A stretch of 64,000 nt of DNA from Semisulcospira habei (GCA_036245525.1 BTPG01000004.1:163127025-163191024); one strand, 5' to 3'. Positions 34,183-44,498 are shown, counted from the first letter of the stretch. The notes: generated by a model not told the origin, from the letters alone. A program made the numbers and translations.

Positions 34183-37100
34183 CGGTGTCTGGGGGAATAA
34201 TCTGTAATTCTTCTCTGACAAATGCCCTCTGAGGCGCAGGCTCATACAGATAATATATTGTTGCGTCTGGACCAGGGATTATTTTTTTTATATTATGAAC
34301 AGATGTTGACCAGATGGGGTCTGTCGCCCTGCGTCTTATGTCATTTTCAGCTTCCCCTGGTTGATATAAATATCTCACCTGTTTGGTAAATAAACTTGTG
34401 TCTGGAGGTGGGGTTGGCCCTTTTTTTGGCTCTGCAATTGTTTTCAATTTAATAGCATCAGCAGGCTTAGGGTGTCCTTCATTGGGTTTCGCCAGAAAGA
34501 AGAACAAAGACTGGTTTGACGAAAACGATGTAGAGATCCAGGAACACCTAGCAAAAAAAAAGAGCCGCCCATCAGGCTCACCTAGCCCAGCCTTCCTGCC
34601 CTGTGAAGAAGTCTGCCTTCCGCCTCGTCTGCAGCAGTCTCCAGCGCAAGCTCAGAGATCTCCAGAATGAGTGGTGGACCAGACTTGCACAGAGGACCCA
34701 GCTTTGCGCTGACAATGGTGACTACAGGTGTTTCTACGAAGCACTGAAAGCAGTGTATGGCCCCAGGCACCTGGTACAAAGTCCCCTGCGAAGCGCGAAC
34801 GGCCAGGCACTCCTCACAGATAATACCTCCATCTTGAACCGCTGGTCGGAATACTTTCAGAGCCTCTTCAGCGCTGAGCGCACTGTTCAAGAAGCAGTCG
34901 TCCTACAAATCCCACACCTCCCAGTAAAGGTTGAATTGGACGAACCGCCCACCGCTGAAGAGACCCTCAAAGCCATCCATCAGCTCAAGAGTGGCAAAGC
35001 AGCAGGCATTGATGGAATACCGCCAGAGATCTGGAAACATGGAGGCACAGCACTGCACAACAAGCTCCATGACCTCTTTCTCTGCTGCTGGGAGGAAGGA
35101 ACACTACCAAAAGATCTCCGTGATGCAGTCGTTATCACCCTGTACAAGAACAAAGGCGAGAAGTCTGACTGTTCCAACTACCGGGGAATTACCCTGCTGT
35201 CCATTGCTGGGAAAATCCTTGCAAGGCTGCTCCTGAATCGGCTGGTACCTGCCATCGCTGAAGACCAACTCCCAGAGGGCCAGTGTGGCTTCAGAGCAAA
35301 CAGGAGCACCACCGATATGGTCTTCGTGCTGAGACAGCTACAGGAGAAGTGCCGCGAGCAGAACAAAGGGCTGTACGTAACGTTTGTCGACCTAACAAAA
35401 GCGTTCGACACTGTGAGCAGGCAAGGCATGTGGCAGATCCTGGAGCGACTTGGCTGTCCCCCAAAGTTCCTCAACATGATTGTCCAGCTACACGAGGACC
35501 AGCAAGGCCAGGTCAGACTCAACAATGACCTCTCAGAACCATTCCCTATTCTCAACGGTGTAAAGCAGGGCTGCGTGCTGGCACCGACCCTCTTCACCAT
35601 CTTTTTTAGCATGATGTTGAAGCAGGCCACAGTGGACCTCGATGATGACGATGCAGTGTACATCAGGTATCGTCTCGATGGCAGCCTGTTTAACCTCAGA
35701 CGACTGCAGGCCCACACGAAAACCCTAGACCAACTGATTCGCGAGCTGCTTTTTGCTGATGATGCTGCCCTTGTTGCACACACAGAGAGAGCCCTGCAGC
35801 GCATCACGTCTTGCTTCGCAGATGCTGCCCAGCTCTTTGGACTCGAGGTCAGTCTTAAAAAGACAGAGGTCCTCCATCAGCCGGCACCCAAGACAGTGTA
35901 CCGCCCTCCTCACATCACCATCGGCGAGTCTGAACTAAAGTCAGTGCACCAGTTTACTTACCTTGGCTGCATTATCACGTCGGACGCCAAGCTGGACAAG
36001 GAGCTTGACAGCAGGCTGGCAAAAGCGAACAGCGCTTTCGGGCGACTTTTCAAGCGGGTGTGGCACAATCAGCAGCTGAAAACAGGCACCAAGATCAGCG
36101 TGTACAGAGCTGTGGTCCTCACCACCCTGCTGTATGGTTCCGAGTCCTGGGCCCTCTACCGCAGCCAACTACGACTCCTCGAACGCTTCCACCAGCGCTG
36201 CCTGCGTACCATCCTGGGCATTCACTGGAGTGACTATGTCACCAACGTCGAGGTCCTTGAACGGGCTGAAACTGTGAGCATCGAGGCTTTGCTGCTGCGG
36301 ACACAGCTCCGCTGGGCGGGGCATGTCTCCAGGATGGAGGATCATCGCCTACCAAAGATCACCCTGTTCGGCGAGCTTGCTACTGGACACCGTGACAGAG
36401 GGGCACCAAAGAAGAGATACAAAGACTGTCTCAAGAAGTCACTTAGTGCCTGCCAAATCGACCACCACCAGTGGTCTTCGCTTGCTGCGGACCGTGACAC
36501 CTGGCGCTCCACCATTTACAAGGCAGCTGTCTCCTTTGAGGACTCTCACAGAGCTAGCCTTAAGGACAAGCGGCTCAGGAGAAAAAACAGAGATGCCGCA
36601 GCTCAGAACCCTGGCCATACCTTCCCCTGCAGCCACTGCGGTCGAACCTGCCTGTCTCGGATTGGCCTCCGCAGCCACGAACAAGCCTGCAGACGTCGTG
36701 GGCAACTCCTATAAAATCTTCGTTCGCGAAGTCAAGCCAAGAGGTTGATATAAATATCTCACCTGTTTGGTAAATAAACTTGTGTCTGGAGGTGGGGTTG
36801 GCCCTTTTTTTGGCTCTGCAATTGTTTTCAATTTAATAGCATCAGCAGGCTTAGGGTGTCCTTCATTATTCATTGCTTTTATCACATGTGGTAATCTCTT
36901 TACCCACTCAGTGTTACGGGTGTCATGCATGAGTTCCTTAGAATACTGGTAACTGAAAAGTCTCTCTGACAACTGTTTATTGAAATTTTCTACAATTGCC
37001 TGTGATCTGTGTACACCTGGAATACCGCGTCTGACCAGTACGCCATGCTTAGCAAATAACTGATTAACAGCACCTTTGAATTCTGATCCATCATCAACCT

Positions 37101-37512
37101 GCACTAGTCTGGGGTATCTTAAAGGGCCTCGACCATATATTTTTGTTAAAGAAGTAGCAACTGTACTGGCAGTTTTGTCAGATATGGGTTCAGCGTCTTT
37201 GTACCTTGAAGCAATGTCTACAACAGTCAGTGCATACTTGTATCGTTTCTTTCTTATTGTATCATGTGGTAAGAACAAAAGGTCCATTTGGTGTGTGTCA
37301 TTTGGGGTTGTGTTTTCAAAATGAGGCCTTGTTATTTTTCTTGGAGCAGGTAAATATATCTGCCAAATTGCCTGTCTCTGTAACCATTGCTTGACTTGAT
37401 TGAGTGTTATATCTCCGCCCACAGCGGCATGTAATTTTTCAATAGCTGTTGCTCCTTTCCAATAGCCTGATGGAGAGTAATATATTTTTGATAGTTTATT
37501 TTCGGCTGCCAT
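34169..37512 (-). pseudogene. Polinton integrase split by a LINE (copy B)
   Basis: The N-terminal and catalytic part runs from the ATG at 37512 to the LINE at 36743. Catalytic residues are Asp in THQMDLL, Asp in VQVDDGSEF about 64 residues on, and Glu in AIVENFN 35 residues later. The C-terminal domain continues at 34483-34169 (KQVRYLYQPGEAEND and onward). The LINE with its 125-bp target duplication separates the two. Upstream of the ATG, the previous gene overlaps the start by 17 bp. Except for the insertion the reading frame looks sound. The enzyme would integrate element DNA with a short staggered cut, matching the 5-bp duplication at the element ends. Confidence 0.9.
34484..36742 (+). mobile_element. 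Zinc-finger LINE, copy 2, in the integrase gene
   Basis: Same family as 17318-20424, truncated at the 5' side so that only the region after the endonuclease remains. One extra A in a poly-A run near 34560 shifts the frame; from 34603 to 36714 the reverse transcriptase and zinc finger are open (LFADDAAL, CSHCGRTCLSRIGL). It ends in the same CTTCGTTCGCGAAG stem-loop. It is flanked by identical 125-bp copies of target sequence at 34359-34483 and 36743-36867, a very long duplication for a LINE. Confidence 0.93.
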
Positions 37513-37930
37513 TTTTTCTAGCAATGAAAACTCCTGTAAAATAAACAAATGTCATTCCCACTAGAACAAAGATTATCTCCCCGTTTCTTTGTTGTGTGCT
37601 TGGTTTGTAATAGTCACTTAGTTTTGGTTTTGGGATAGACATGTCTTCACCCGTGACAAGAAAATATTCCCTGATTGCTTCGTCTGTATTTGAAAACGTA
37701 TGCTGTGCGTGACCTTCAAGCCTGAGTTTTTCATTGATGAAATCAAGTTTCTCAATTCTATTCTTTTCATAATCTTGCTGGGCTTGAGCAAGTTTTTCAG
37801 ATGCTTCATTATGACGTTTTAATTCTTCTGCAGATTCTTCTCTACCCATTTTTGAAAAGAGATAATTAGAGCCACTGAAAGCCAATGCATTAACCATAGC
37901 ACCTCCAATCATAATAGCTATCGTCGCCAT
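37496..37930 (-). CDS. 144-residue two-segment membrane protein, Polinton copy B
   Basis: Intact version of the gene frameshifted at 7238-7594. The N-terminal hydrophobic stretch (IAIMIGGAMVNALAFSG) is followed by a charged helical region (EELKRHNEASEKLAQAQQDY) and a C-terminal membrane segment (IIFVLVGMTFVYFTGVFIA) preceding a basic tail. Its last codons overlap the integrase start in another frame, suggesting linked expression. The family recurs in animal Polintons but its role is unknown. A virion or host-membrane function is plausible. Confidence 0.78.
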   Translation of the reverse strand: MATIAIMIGGAMVNALAFSGSNYLFSKMGREESAEELKRHNEASEKLAQAQQDYEKNRIEKLDFINEKLRLEGHAQHTFSNTDEAIREYFLVTGEDMSIPKPKLSDYYKPSTQQRNGEIIFVLVGMTFVYFTGVFIARKNGSRK

Positions 37931-37941
37931 ATTATTTTTAT

Positions 37942-38172
37942 TTACATAGAAACATTTTCAGGAATAATTCCCTGCTTGACAAGAAAGTCTTTTGTCGCAA
38001 TCGACGCTGTAACAACTACAATTAGCTTAGCACTGTCTTCGAAATCGAGTCTACTGAGGTCTGCTGATTTCATTTTGAGTAGACTTTTTCCCAGCATAGA
38101 ATAAGCTACTGCTAATCCGCTGATTACGGCAGAGTGATACACAAGGTTCATTAAATTTTTTGAGTCGTTCAT
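37942..38172 (-). CDS. 76-residue conserved Polinton membrane protein, copy B
   Basis: Same length and layout as 7606-7836, with VYHSAVISGLAVAYSML near the N-terminus and SIATKDFLVKQGIIP at the end. It lies 11 bp from the 144-residue gene. Conservation of size between two diverged copies supports a real product. Function unknown. Confidence 0.75.
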   Translation of the reverse strand: MNDSKNLMNLVYHSAVISGLAVAYSMLGKSLLKMKSADLSRLDFEDSAKLIVVVTASIATKDFLVKQGIIPENVSM

Positions 38173-38207
38173 TTCTTAGGCAAGAAAAATTAAAATAATA
38201 TTTTTAT

Positions 38208-38648
38208 TTACTGCATAAAAAATGGGTCAACGGCTTTGGGTGTTACTGGTAATGTGGCGACTTCTGGTTTTGTTTTTGGAGTGTCTGATTTTTTGGTCAC
38301 TGTACGAGTCTGTGGTTTGTATTTTTTGTATAATTGATAACCTACGTAACCAAATCCGACAACAAATCCGGCAACTACATATTTTGTTGTTTGAGGTTCG
38401 GGGTCAGGGTCAGACTTAGTTGTTTGTCTCTCACTTTCATGAAGGTGTGACGGTACTGACACAGGTCCTGACGGTGGATCAGTTACATGAGTCTTTTCTG
38501 TTTGTGCCTTAAGCTGTAATTTTTTTTGCCTATTATATTCAGCTAATCTTTTTCCAGCCTCAACCCTGCCTGGACTTTTAGTCTTCGTCACAGTTTGAAC
38601 CTGTGTCAAAACAGGGTTCAGTTGTGGAGTCGCCTGGGTTTCGTCCAT
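38208..38648 (-). CDS. 146-residue single-pass membrane protein, Polinton copy B
   Basis: Counterpart of 7872-8309: basic N-terminal half with PGRVEAGKRLAEYNRQKK, a variable linker, a membrane helix (YVVAGFVVGFGYVGYQLY) and a Lys/Pro-rich tail ending in DPFFMQ. The Gly-Pro-Ser repeat block of copy A is absent. The first 71 bp overlap the end of gene X in another frame. The product may be a virion membrane protein; this is inference from the membrane helix and its neighbours. Confidence 0.72.
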   Translation of the reverse strand: MDETQATPQLNPVLTQVQTVTKTKSPGRVEAGKRLAEYNRQKKLQLKAQTEKTHVTDPPSGPVSVPSHLHESERQTTKSDPDPEPQTTKYVVAGFVVGFGYVGYQLYKKYKPQTRTVTKKSDTPKTKPEVATLPVTPKAVDPFFMQ

Positions 38649-38754
38649 TTTTTTCTGCAGTAAAATTTATTTTTGAAAAATCAATATGGCTACCAGTAAC
38701 TAGTAATGTTACCACAGGTGCAAGGTAATTTCCAAACTTGTAAAACATGACACA

Positions 38755-41700
38755 AACTCCACCAGGGAGGCCCCTTTGGGGGCTTAACTGCCTGTCCCAA
38801 GTCAGGATAAAGGAGGAGGGTTAGGCGTGGGGCTAGCGACTCCACCCTGTAAAAAGAAACTTGCTACGGAAACGACAACAAGGGAAAAAGCGACAACCGA
38901 CGCTGGGAGCGAAGCAGACCAGGAAACTGGACTTATGACGGATGGGGACCAAAGCCGCAAGGACGTCTCCACCCCGATAGCGGAACTCCTGATGCCAAAA
39001 CGATGGATCAGAATTGGATGCTGGAACGTGCGAACGCTCTACCAGACTGGAAAGCTGGCGCAAGCAGTAAGTGAACTGAACCGCCACAAACTAACCCTCA
39101 TGGGAGTAACAGAAGCAAGATGGACTGGTGCTGGCAGACAGAGGTTGAGCTCCGGAGAAGTCATCATCTGGTCTGGAAGAACAGACAACGAACACCGAGA
39201 AGGAGTTGCTGTCATCATCAATAAGAGCAAGGCCAACACCGTTCTACAGTGGAAACCTGTGAACGAGCGCCTGCTGTACGTCAGGATGAATTCCAAATAC
39301 GCAAAGCTGTCTATTGTTGTGGGCTACGCACCGATAGACGACGCGGAAGAAGAGGATAAGGATGCATTCTACGACGCCCTCCAAGCTGTTTTGGAAGACA
39401 TCCCTCGACATGACGTGCTGATGCTGATCGGTGACTTCAACGCTAAGGTCGGCTGCAACAATGAAGACAGAAAGAGGACCATGGGACGACATGGAGCGGG
39501 TGTGATCAACGACAACGGGGAGAGGCTGGTCAATTTCTGCGAGGAGAATGACTTGGTCATAGGAGGGACCCTGTTTGCGCATAGGGAGATCCACAAACTC
39601 ACATGGAAATCACCAGACGGCAAGACCCAGAACCAGATCGACCACATCATCATTAATGGTCGCTGGAGGCACTCTCTGCAGGATGTGCGAGTGATGCGAC
39701 ATGCTGACATTGGCAGCGACCATAGTCTTCTGGTGGGGAAGGTGACATTGAAGCTTAGGAAAGTAAAGATAGGAGACACCAGAAATCGGCGCTACGACGT
39801 GGCCAAGTTGAAAGACCCAAAAGTGAAAGAAGAGTTTAGGTTGGCCCTCAGGAATAGATTTAGTGTTTTGGAAGATGAGACAGCGCTGACTATTGAAGAT
39901 TTCAACAGAGCCATGAAGGAAACAGGAGGGGAAGTTTTAGGATACAGAAAGAGCAGGAAGACAGAGTGGATCTCGGAAGACACGTGGGCTCGCATAGAAG
40001 AGAGAAGACAGACCAAGAAGAAACTTTTGGATACCAAATCACCAAGACTGAAGGAAAGAATATCAAGAGAATACAGAGAGAAAGATCAAGCGGTGAAGAC
40101 ATCAGCGAGAAGAGACAAGAGAATGTACACAGAAAGGCTGGCAGAAGAAGCGGAGGCAGCTGCAAAACAGAGAGACATGAAGACAGTGTACCAGAACACC
40201 AAGAAGCTGAAGGGCGATTACGGGCAACACCACGACCTTCCAGTGAGAGCTGAAGATGGAACTCATGTCACAGTAGAGGAAGAGAAGCTGAAGAGATGGA
40301 AGCAACACTTCGAGTCCATCCTGAACCGCTCAGACCCACCAACCCTCACTGACATTCCTGAAGCGGAGGAGGACCTGGACATTAACCTCGGCAACATTAC
40401 TATTGCGGAAGTCAAGCAGGCCATTCAAAAGCTGAAGAACGGGAAGGCACCTGGCGATGACGGAGTGTGCCCCGAGATGCTGAAAGTAGAAGATACGGTA
40501 ACGCCGCAGCTTCTTTGTCAGATTTTTCAAAAGATCTGGGACACTGAGGAAGCGCCGAGCGATTGGAAGACCGGCACCATCGTCAAACTTCCGAAGAAAG
40601 GAGACCTGGGGAACTGTAACAACTGGCGAGGCATCACCTTACTATCCCTCACCAGCAAGATCTTCAGCCGCATTCTCCTTGAACGCATTACGACAGCAGT
40701 GAATGGCATCCTTCGCAGGGAGCAGGCAGGTTTTAGGAAAGGCAAGTCCTGCATTGACCATATTTTCGTACTGAGACAGATCCTTGAGCAGTCTAACGAA
40801 TGGAATGGATCCCTCTATGTGGTCTTTGTAGACTTTGAGAAGGCCTTCGACAGTCTGCATCGAGACTCCCTTTGGAAAATCCTGCGATACTATGGAATCC
40901 CCCAGAAACTTGTCAACGTCATCAGGTCCCTGTACAAGAATTTTGAGTGCAGAGTCGTCCACAACAACCAGCTCACCGAACCGTTTAAGGTGGAAACCGG
41001 AGTGAAACAAGGATGTATTCTTTCGCCAATCCTATTCTCAATGGCAATTGATTGGATCATGCGCCGCACCACAGAGGGAAGGAGGCAGGGAATTCAGTGG
41101 ACGCTGACCTCAATGCTGGATGACCTCGACTACGCCGATGATATCGGGCTGCTGGCAAGCAGAAACCAGGACATGCAACAGAAGACACAACAGTTGACAC
41201 AGTCAGCAAGCTCCATAGGTCTCGGGGTCAACATTAGGAAGACTCAAGTCATGAGGAAGAACACCATAGTGGGCGACCCAATCACCATCAATGACCAACC
41301 TCTGCAAGAGGTGGACGAGTTCACGTACCTGGGCAGCAAGGTTACCACAGATGGAGACTGCACAAGGGAGATCACCACAAGAATCAGCAAAGCCAACCAA
41401 GCCTTCGCAATGCTGAAACCCATCTGGAGGACCACAAGCCTGAGCATCCACACCAAGCTCCGTATTTTTAAGAGCAACGTGCTGAGTGTCCTTCTATATG
41501 GGTCAGAATGCTGGAAATCCACTACCGCTACGGAACGCAAGCTGGATGTCTTCCAGAACAAGTGCCTGCGACGGATCATGAAGGTCTTCTGGCCAAACAT
41601 GATTACAAACGAGGAACTACGGAAGAGAGCAGGCGCAGACAGCATCGCTGAAACCATCGCCACACGGAGATGGAGATGGCTAGGCCACGTTTGCAGAATG

Positions 41701-41934
41701 TCACCTGACTCATTACCAAGGGTGGCACTGAGATGGACACCACAGGGGAAGAGAAACCGTGGGCGACCAAAGGAGACGTGGCGCCGAACCGTGGAGCGAG
41801 AGCTCAAGAACAGAGGCCTTACTCTGCAAACAGCACCCAAAATAGCAGCTGACAGACAAAAGTGGCGCTCCCTTGCCGTCGCCTCAAGCACCAGACGGCG
41901 CAGAGAGGACTGAATGAATGAATGAAAACATGAC
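38755..41934 (+). mobile_element. RTE-like LINE, apparently full-length, in gene X
   Basis: A 3.18-kb insertion flanked by the 13-bp duplication aaaacatgacaca at 38742-38754 and 41935-41947. It opens with a short 5' leader, has one long ORF, and ends only about 20 bp after the stop codon in a (TGAA)n tail. Short 3' UTRs with small tandem repeats are typical of RTE elements. A perfect duplication and an open ORF indicate recent insertion. Confidence 0.92.
38935..41913 (+). CDS. RTE-like endonuclease/reverse transcriptase (intact)
   Basis: About 992 residues from the first in-frame ATG; the open frame extends upstream to 38827 without an ATG. The apurinic-type endonuclease shows WNVRTLYQTGK, TEARWTG, GDFNAKVG and SDHSLL in order. 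The reverse transcriptase shows KAFDSL, GVKQGCILSPILF and the catalytic DYADDIGLL. The C-terminus has RWLGHVCRM and a basic tail with KRNRGRPKETW. All catalytic motifs are present and no stop or shift is visible, so this may be a source-competent copy. The RTE clade is inferred from the single ORF and 3' end style. Confidence 0.88.
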   Translation: MTDGDQSRKDVSTPIAELLMPKRWIRIGCWNVRTLYQTGKLAQAVSELNRHKLTLMGVTEARWTGAGRQRLSSGEVIIWSGRTDNEHREGVAVIINKSKANTVLQWKPVNERLLYVRMNSKYAKLSIVVGYAPIDDAEEEDKDAFYDALQAVLEDIPRHDVLMLIGDFNAKVGCNNEDRKRTMGRHGAGVINDNGERLVNFCEENDLVIGGTLFAHREIHKLTWKSPDGKTQNQIDHIIINGRWRHSLQDVRVMRHADIGSDHSLLVGKVTLKLRKVKIGDTRNRRYDVAKLKDPKVKEEFRLALRNRFSVLEDETALTIEDFNRAMKETGGEVLGYRKSRKTEWISEDTWARIEERRQTKKKLLDTKSPRLKERISREYREKDQAVKTSARRDKRMYTERLAEEAEAAAKQRDMKTVYQNTKKLKGDYGQHHDLPVRAEDGTHVTVEEEKLKRWKQHFESILNRSDPPTLTDIPEAEEDLDINLGNITIAEVKQAIQKLKNGKAPGDDGVCPEMLKVEDTVTPQLLCQIFQKIWDTEEAPSDWKTGTIVKLPKKGDLGNCNNWRGITLLSLTSKIFSRILLERITTAVNGILRREQAGFRKGKSCIDHIFVLRQILEQSNEWNGSLYVVFVDFEKAFDSLHRDSLWKILRYYGIPQKLVNVIRSLYKNFECRVVHNNQLTEPFKVETGVKQGCILSPILFSMAIDWIMRRTTEGRRQGIQWTLTSMLDDLDYADDIGLLASRNQDMQQKTQQLTQSASSIGLGVNIRKTQVMRKNTIVGDPITINDQPLQEVDEFTYLGSKVTTDGDCTREITTRISKANQAFAMLKPIWRTTSLSIHTKLRIFKSNVLSVLLYGSECWKSTTATERKLDVFQNKCLRRIMKVFWPNMITNEELRKRAGADSIAETIATRRWRWLGHVCRMSPDSLPRVALRWTPQGKRNRGRPKETWRRTVERELKNRGLTLQTAPKIAADRQKWRSLAVASSTRRRRED

Positions 41935-42288
41935 ACATGCTAATTTGCCAATTGAACTTGAAACAATAGGATTGCTTTCAAGGTCGTGTGATAGACTATC
42001 AGTGTCTACAGGTAGGAAATGACTTACAGCTTTTGTATATAGGAATATTATAGACCTGCTTAAATCACGTGTCATTAGTGAGGCAATGTGGTTTTCATAT
42101 TTAGAATGAAGCTTGATTAGCTCGTCAGCGGTGAGAGATTCAATATCCTCTGTCATGTATTGTTTTCCGAGATAAGTCTTTGATTTGCCTGAGACAATCA
42201 CAGACAAAAGACGCTGTTTTTTCGAGTCTAAGTCTTTGTTCTCTACAGCATTAATATCGTTTAGAAGAAGTAATTCGTCTTGATTCAT

Positions 42289-42571
42289 TTTATAATAAAA
42301 TAAAAAAAAACTTTGCCTGTGAATAACTTATGATCTTACTTGATAACTAATTTCAAAGTTACCTACAACTTACAAGAAACTTTGACGTTAGTTATCATAA
42401 GTTCTTAACCCAAGTCATAAGACACTCGGACAGATTTCTCAAGTTACAAGGACAATAAGAAAACTTTTTTTTAGTAATAATCTGGTGGTGGAGCTGATGG
42501 CGTCAAATGAGCAGGCATGACATCTCTTTGCGAAGTGTATGACAAAAATAATGAATTACCAAAACCTATCG
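42289..42571. other. Intergenic region with imperfect palindrome (copy B)
   Basis: The largest gene-free internal gap in copy B. Arms aacttatgat...aactaatttcaaagtt (42325-42360) and their complement (about 42377-42402) pair around a 16-base loop, with a 10-base bulge. Several short variants of ACTTATGA/TCATAAGT follow. Similarity between copies A and B ends at this gap. It may be a transcription end, an origin, or a scar of former element ends. Confidence 0.5.
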
Positions 42572-43598
42572 TTACTTGCTTGTAAGTTCTCGAACTTTTT
42601 TCATAGTTTCTTCTATGCCTATCTTTTTTCCTTGTTCTAAAAAAGATTTCTTTAGCTCTTCAACATTTACAGCCTGACTACGCATCTTATTCTGTATTTC
42701 AGACTTTTGTTGTTTATAGTTGGCCAAATCATCCTGGACTCTCTTAAATTCGTTCCCCCCACCCGGGTCCGCCCTGGGGGACTTGGGTGGGGTTAGGTAT
42801 TTTTTAGTTCCCAGGGTCACCCTGGTCAGCCCCACAGGGTGGGTTTTTCTCTCTATTCTGGGGCATGTGTTTCTGTCTACCCTTTGTCCATTCACCTGTA
42901 TTTGCCTTTTTAAAACTCTCCCTACTGTCTGCACTGCCTGTAGCTCTTGATATTGGATGTGTGTTGCTAAATGGTCTTAGCTTTATTTATGCCCCATGTT
43001 GTAGGTTTATTTAATGTATTTGACCGGCTGGCGACATACATGCAATTTTCTGTTTAGTTTTTTTTCACAAGCAGTGCAGGCACGTCCTGAGAAAGCCTTG
43101 TTGCTGTCGGGACGTTAAGCAATGTACAATCAATCAATCAATCTTAAATTCGTTATCGTCAATTTCATTATTTTCCAAAGATTTACTAATAATAAGTTTC
43201 ATACTCGTCAGCTTAGCTGCTGCGAGCGTACTCAAGGCTTCATGCTTCTGCAACTTAGTATAAAATTTTTTGTTAATAGCTTCCATACCAAAGCATGCTA
43301 GACTTGTGACAAGACCAATACCTTCAACAGCAATTCCTATAACACTTCCCACCCCCGTTGCAAAAAGAGTTATACCTCCTACAGATAATCCGGCCGAAAC
43401 CACCCCCATGGCCATTGATGTGTTGTGTACAGAATTGAAAACCGTATTGTAACGGCGTTTACACCTCGAGTATTTTGCTTGTTCTTCTTCCAAATACTTC
43501 AACGCTTCTGTAATATTCATTAAACGGAATGAATCTGCCTTTAATGTTTTATCACGCTCAATAGGCTCAGGTGGTATTTGTGGATACAAGTTCACCAT
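42572..43598 (-). pseudogene. Polinton membrane coiled-coil protein split by a SINE (copy B)
   Basis: From the ATG at 43598 the first part has a charged N-terminus, a helical pair and two adjacent hydrophobic segments (VVSAGLSVGGITLFATGVG and IGIAVEGIGLVTSLACFG) at about residues 65-105, then a helix ending EIDDNEF. The SINE at 42755-43141 interrupts it, and the remaining 57 codons (VQDDLANYKQQKSEIQNKM) finish at 42572. I recognise this as a family recurrent in animal Polinton-type elements. Its role is unknown; membrane binding or permeation is possible from the hydrophobic pair. No counterpart is visible in the part of copy A inside the window. Confidence 0.7.
42755..43141 (+). mobile_element. 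(CAAT)n-tailed SINE, copy 1
   Basis: Starts ccccacccgggtccgccctg and ends gacgttaagcaatgtacaatc with a CAAT repeat tail. Target duplication tcttaaattcgtt at 42742-42754 and 43142-43154. The same start and end are found in two further copies, so it is a defined element and not a random LINE truncation. It carries a 60-codon open frame on its antisense strand that joins in frame to the downstream part of the interrupted gene. Confidence 0.88.
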
Positions 43599-43619
43599 TT
43601 TTTATTTACAAATATTTTT

Positions 43620-44498
43620 TTAATCAGCAATTACATTTTGCAACTCTTCAAAAGTATACAATTTGCTGGCATAATAAAATGCAACAAGATCAATGTGTTC
43701 AAGGTTTATGTAAGTTAGACGAACAAAAGTTGTTTTGTCAACCACCACCTTGACAGTGGGAATACTGCTTGAAACATTAATAACATCATTATTTTTTGTA
43801 ATGGCAATAAAGACCTTTGATGATTCTGTTACTGTTTCATTCCATGTAAGTTTAATTCCTTGTGCAATTTGAGCCTCTTTAGCAGTAGCAACAGATTTCA
43901 TGATAATTTCAAATACTATTGTCGCTTCTCTAGCCACGACTAAGCTTGCTGGCATAAACACAACAGAAGTATCTGATCTACCCTTTCTAGTTGTAAGAAG
44001 ATATCTCCGTCTCTCATAATTTTCAACTTTCAGTTTTTCTCTGCTATTGTTGTCTGGGGCAAAACTTGGAACAAGGCTTACAATAAGCGGCCCAGAATTA
44101 ACAACCTTCCTAAACACTAAGGCGCCTTCATCATCAGTGTATACATAAGGACTAATAAATTCAATCTTTATGTCCCAGTCAATTGTGGGTGGTGGTGCCG
44201 GTACAGGTGAAACAACCCACTTACTACCCACATGTATTAAGTTGTAAGGCGCATTATTTACAGGTGGAGTAGGTACAGTAACATCACGAAGCTGACCAAG
44301 TTTAGGAATCTGTCTTTCACCATCTTTCATGTCAACAATTACTTTCCTCTTGTACATGCCATTTGAATCAAGTTCAAAACCATATATTTCTCCAATTTCC
44401 CCTTCCTTCTCAAAATCCTGTACGTCTGCCAAATCTTTCAACTCTGTTACTGGACATGCAACTGGTATGATTCTAGGCTTTGGACCAAGACCACTCAT
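43620..44498 (-). CDS. 292-residue Polinton protein, unknown (copy B)
   Basis: An intact ORF with no membrane segment. A proline-rich linker (SPVPAPPPTIDW) near residue 100 divides an N-terminal acidic part from a C-terminal part that looks beta-rich (TIVFEIIMKSVA, VKVVVDKTTFVRLTYINLEH). This fits a structural or minor virion protein but no family is recognised. The start codon is directly preceded by a SINE insertion, leaving only TATAAAA plus the duplication as its original upstream sequence. Confidence 0.65.
   Translation of the reverse strand: MSGLGPKPRIIPVACPVTELKDLADVQDFEKEGEIGEIYGFELDSNGMYKRKVIVDMKDGERQIPKLGQLRDVTVPTPPVNNAPYNLIHVGSKWVVSPVPAPPPTIDWDIKIEFISPYVYTDDEGALVFRKVVNSGPLIVSLVPSFAPDNNSREKLKVENYERRRYLLTTRKGRSDTSVVFMPASLVVAREATIVFEIIMKSVATAKEAQIAQGIKLTWNETVTESSKVFIAITKNNDVINVSSSIPTVKVVVDKTTFVRLTYINLEHIDLVAFYYASKLYTFEELQNVIAD

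Larger units (their letters stand above)
38578..42288 (-). pseudogene. Conserved Polinton gene X split by an RTE-like LINE (copy B)
   Basis: The N-terminal part runs from the ATG at 42288 (DELLLLNDINAVENKDL) to the insertion at 41947. The C-terminal part resumes at about 38741 and ends at 38578, overlapping the next gene by 71 bp. Where both are open the sequence follows copy A: a helical body with KSKTYLGKQYMTEDIESL and a hydrophobic C-terminal segment. The start follows TTATAAA. Only the LINE breaks the frame. No function is recognised. Confidence 0.72.

Noticed and set aside
36709..37548. A 279-residue integrase ORF as the full-length protein
   Set aside because: Its last codons are read out of the LINE end; the true C-terminal domain lies at 34169-34483.
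42572..42934. A 120-residue ORF on the minus strand
   Set aside because: Same artefact: SINE antisense frame fused to the tail of the gene that starts at 43598.
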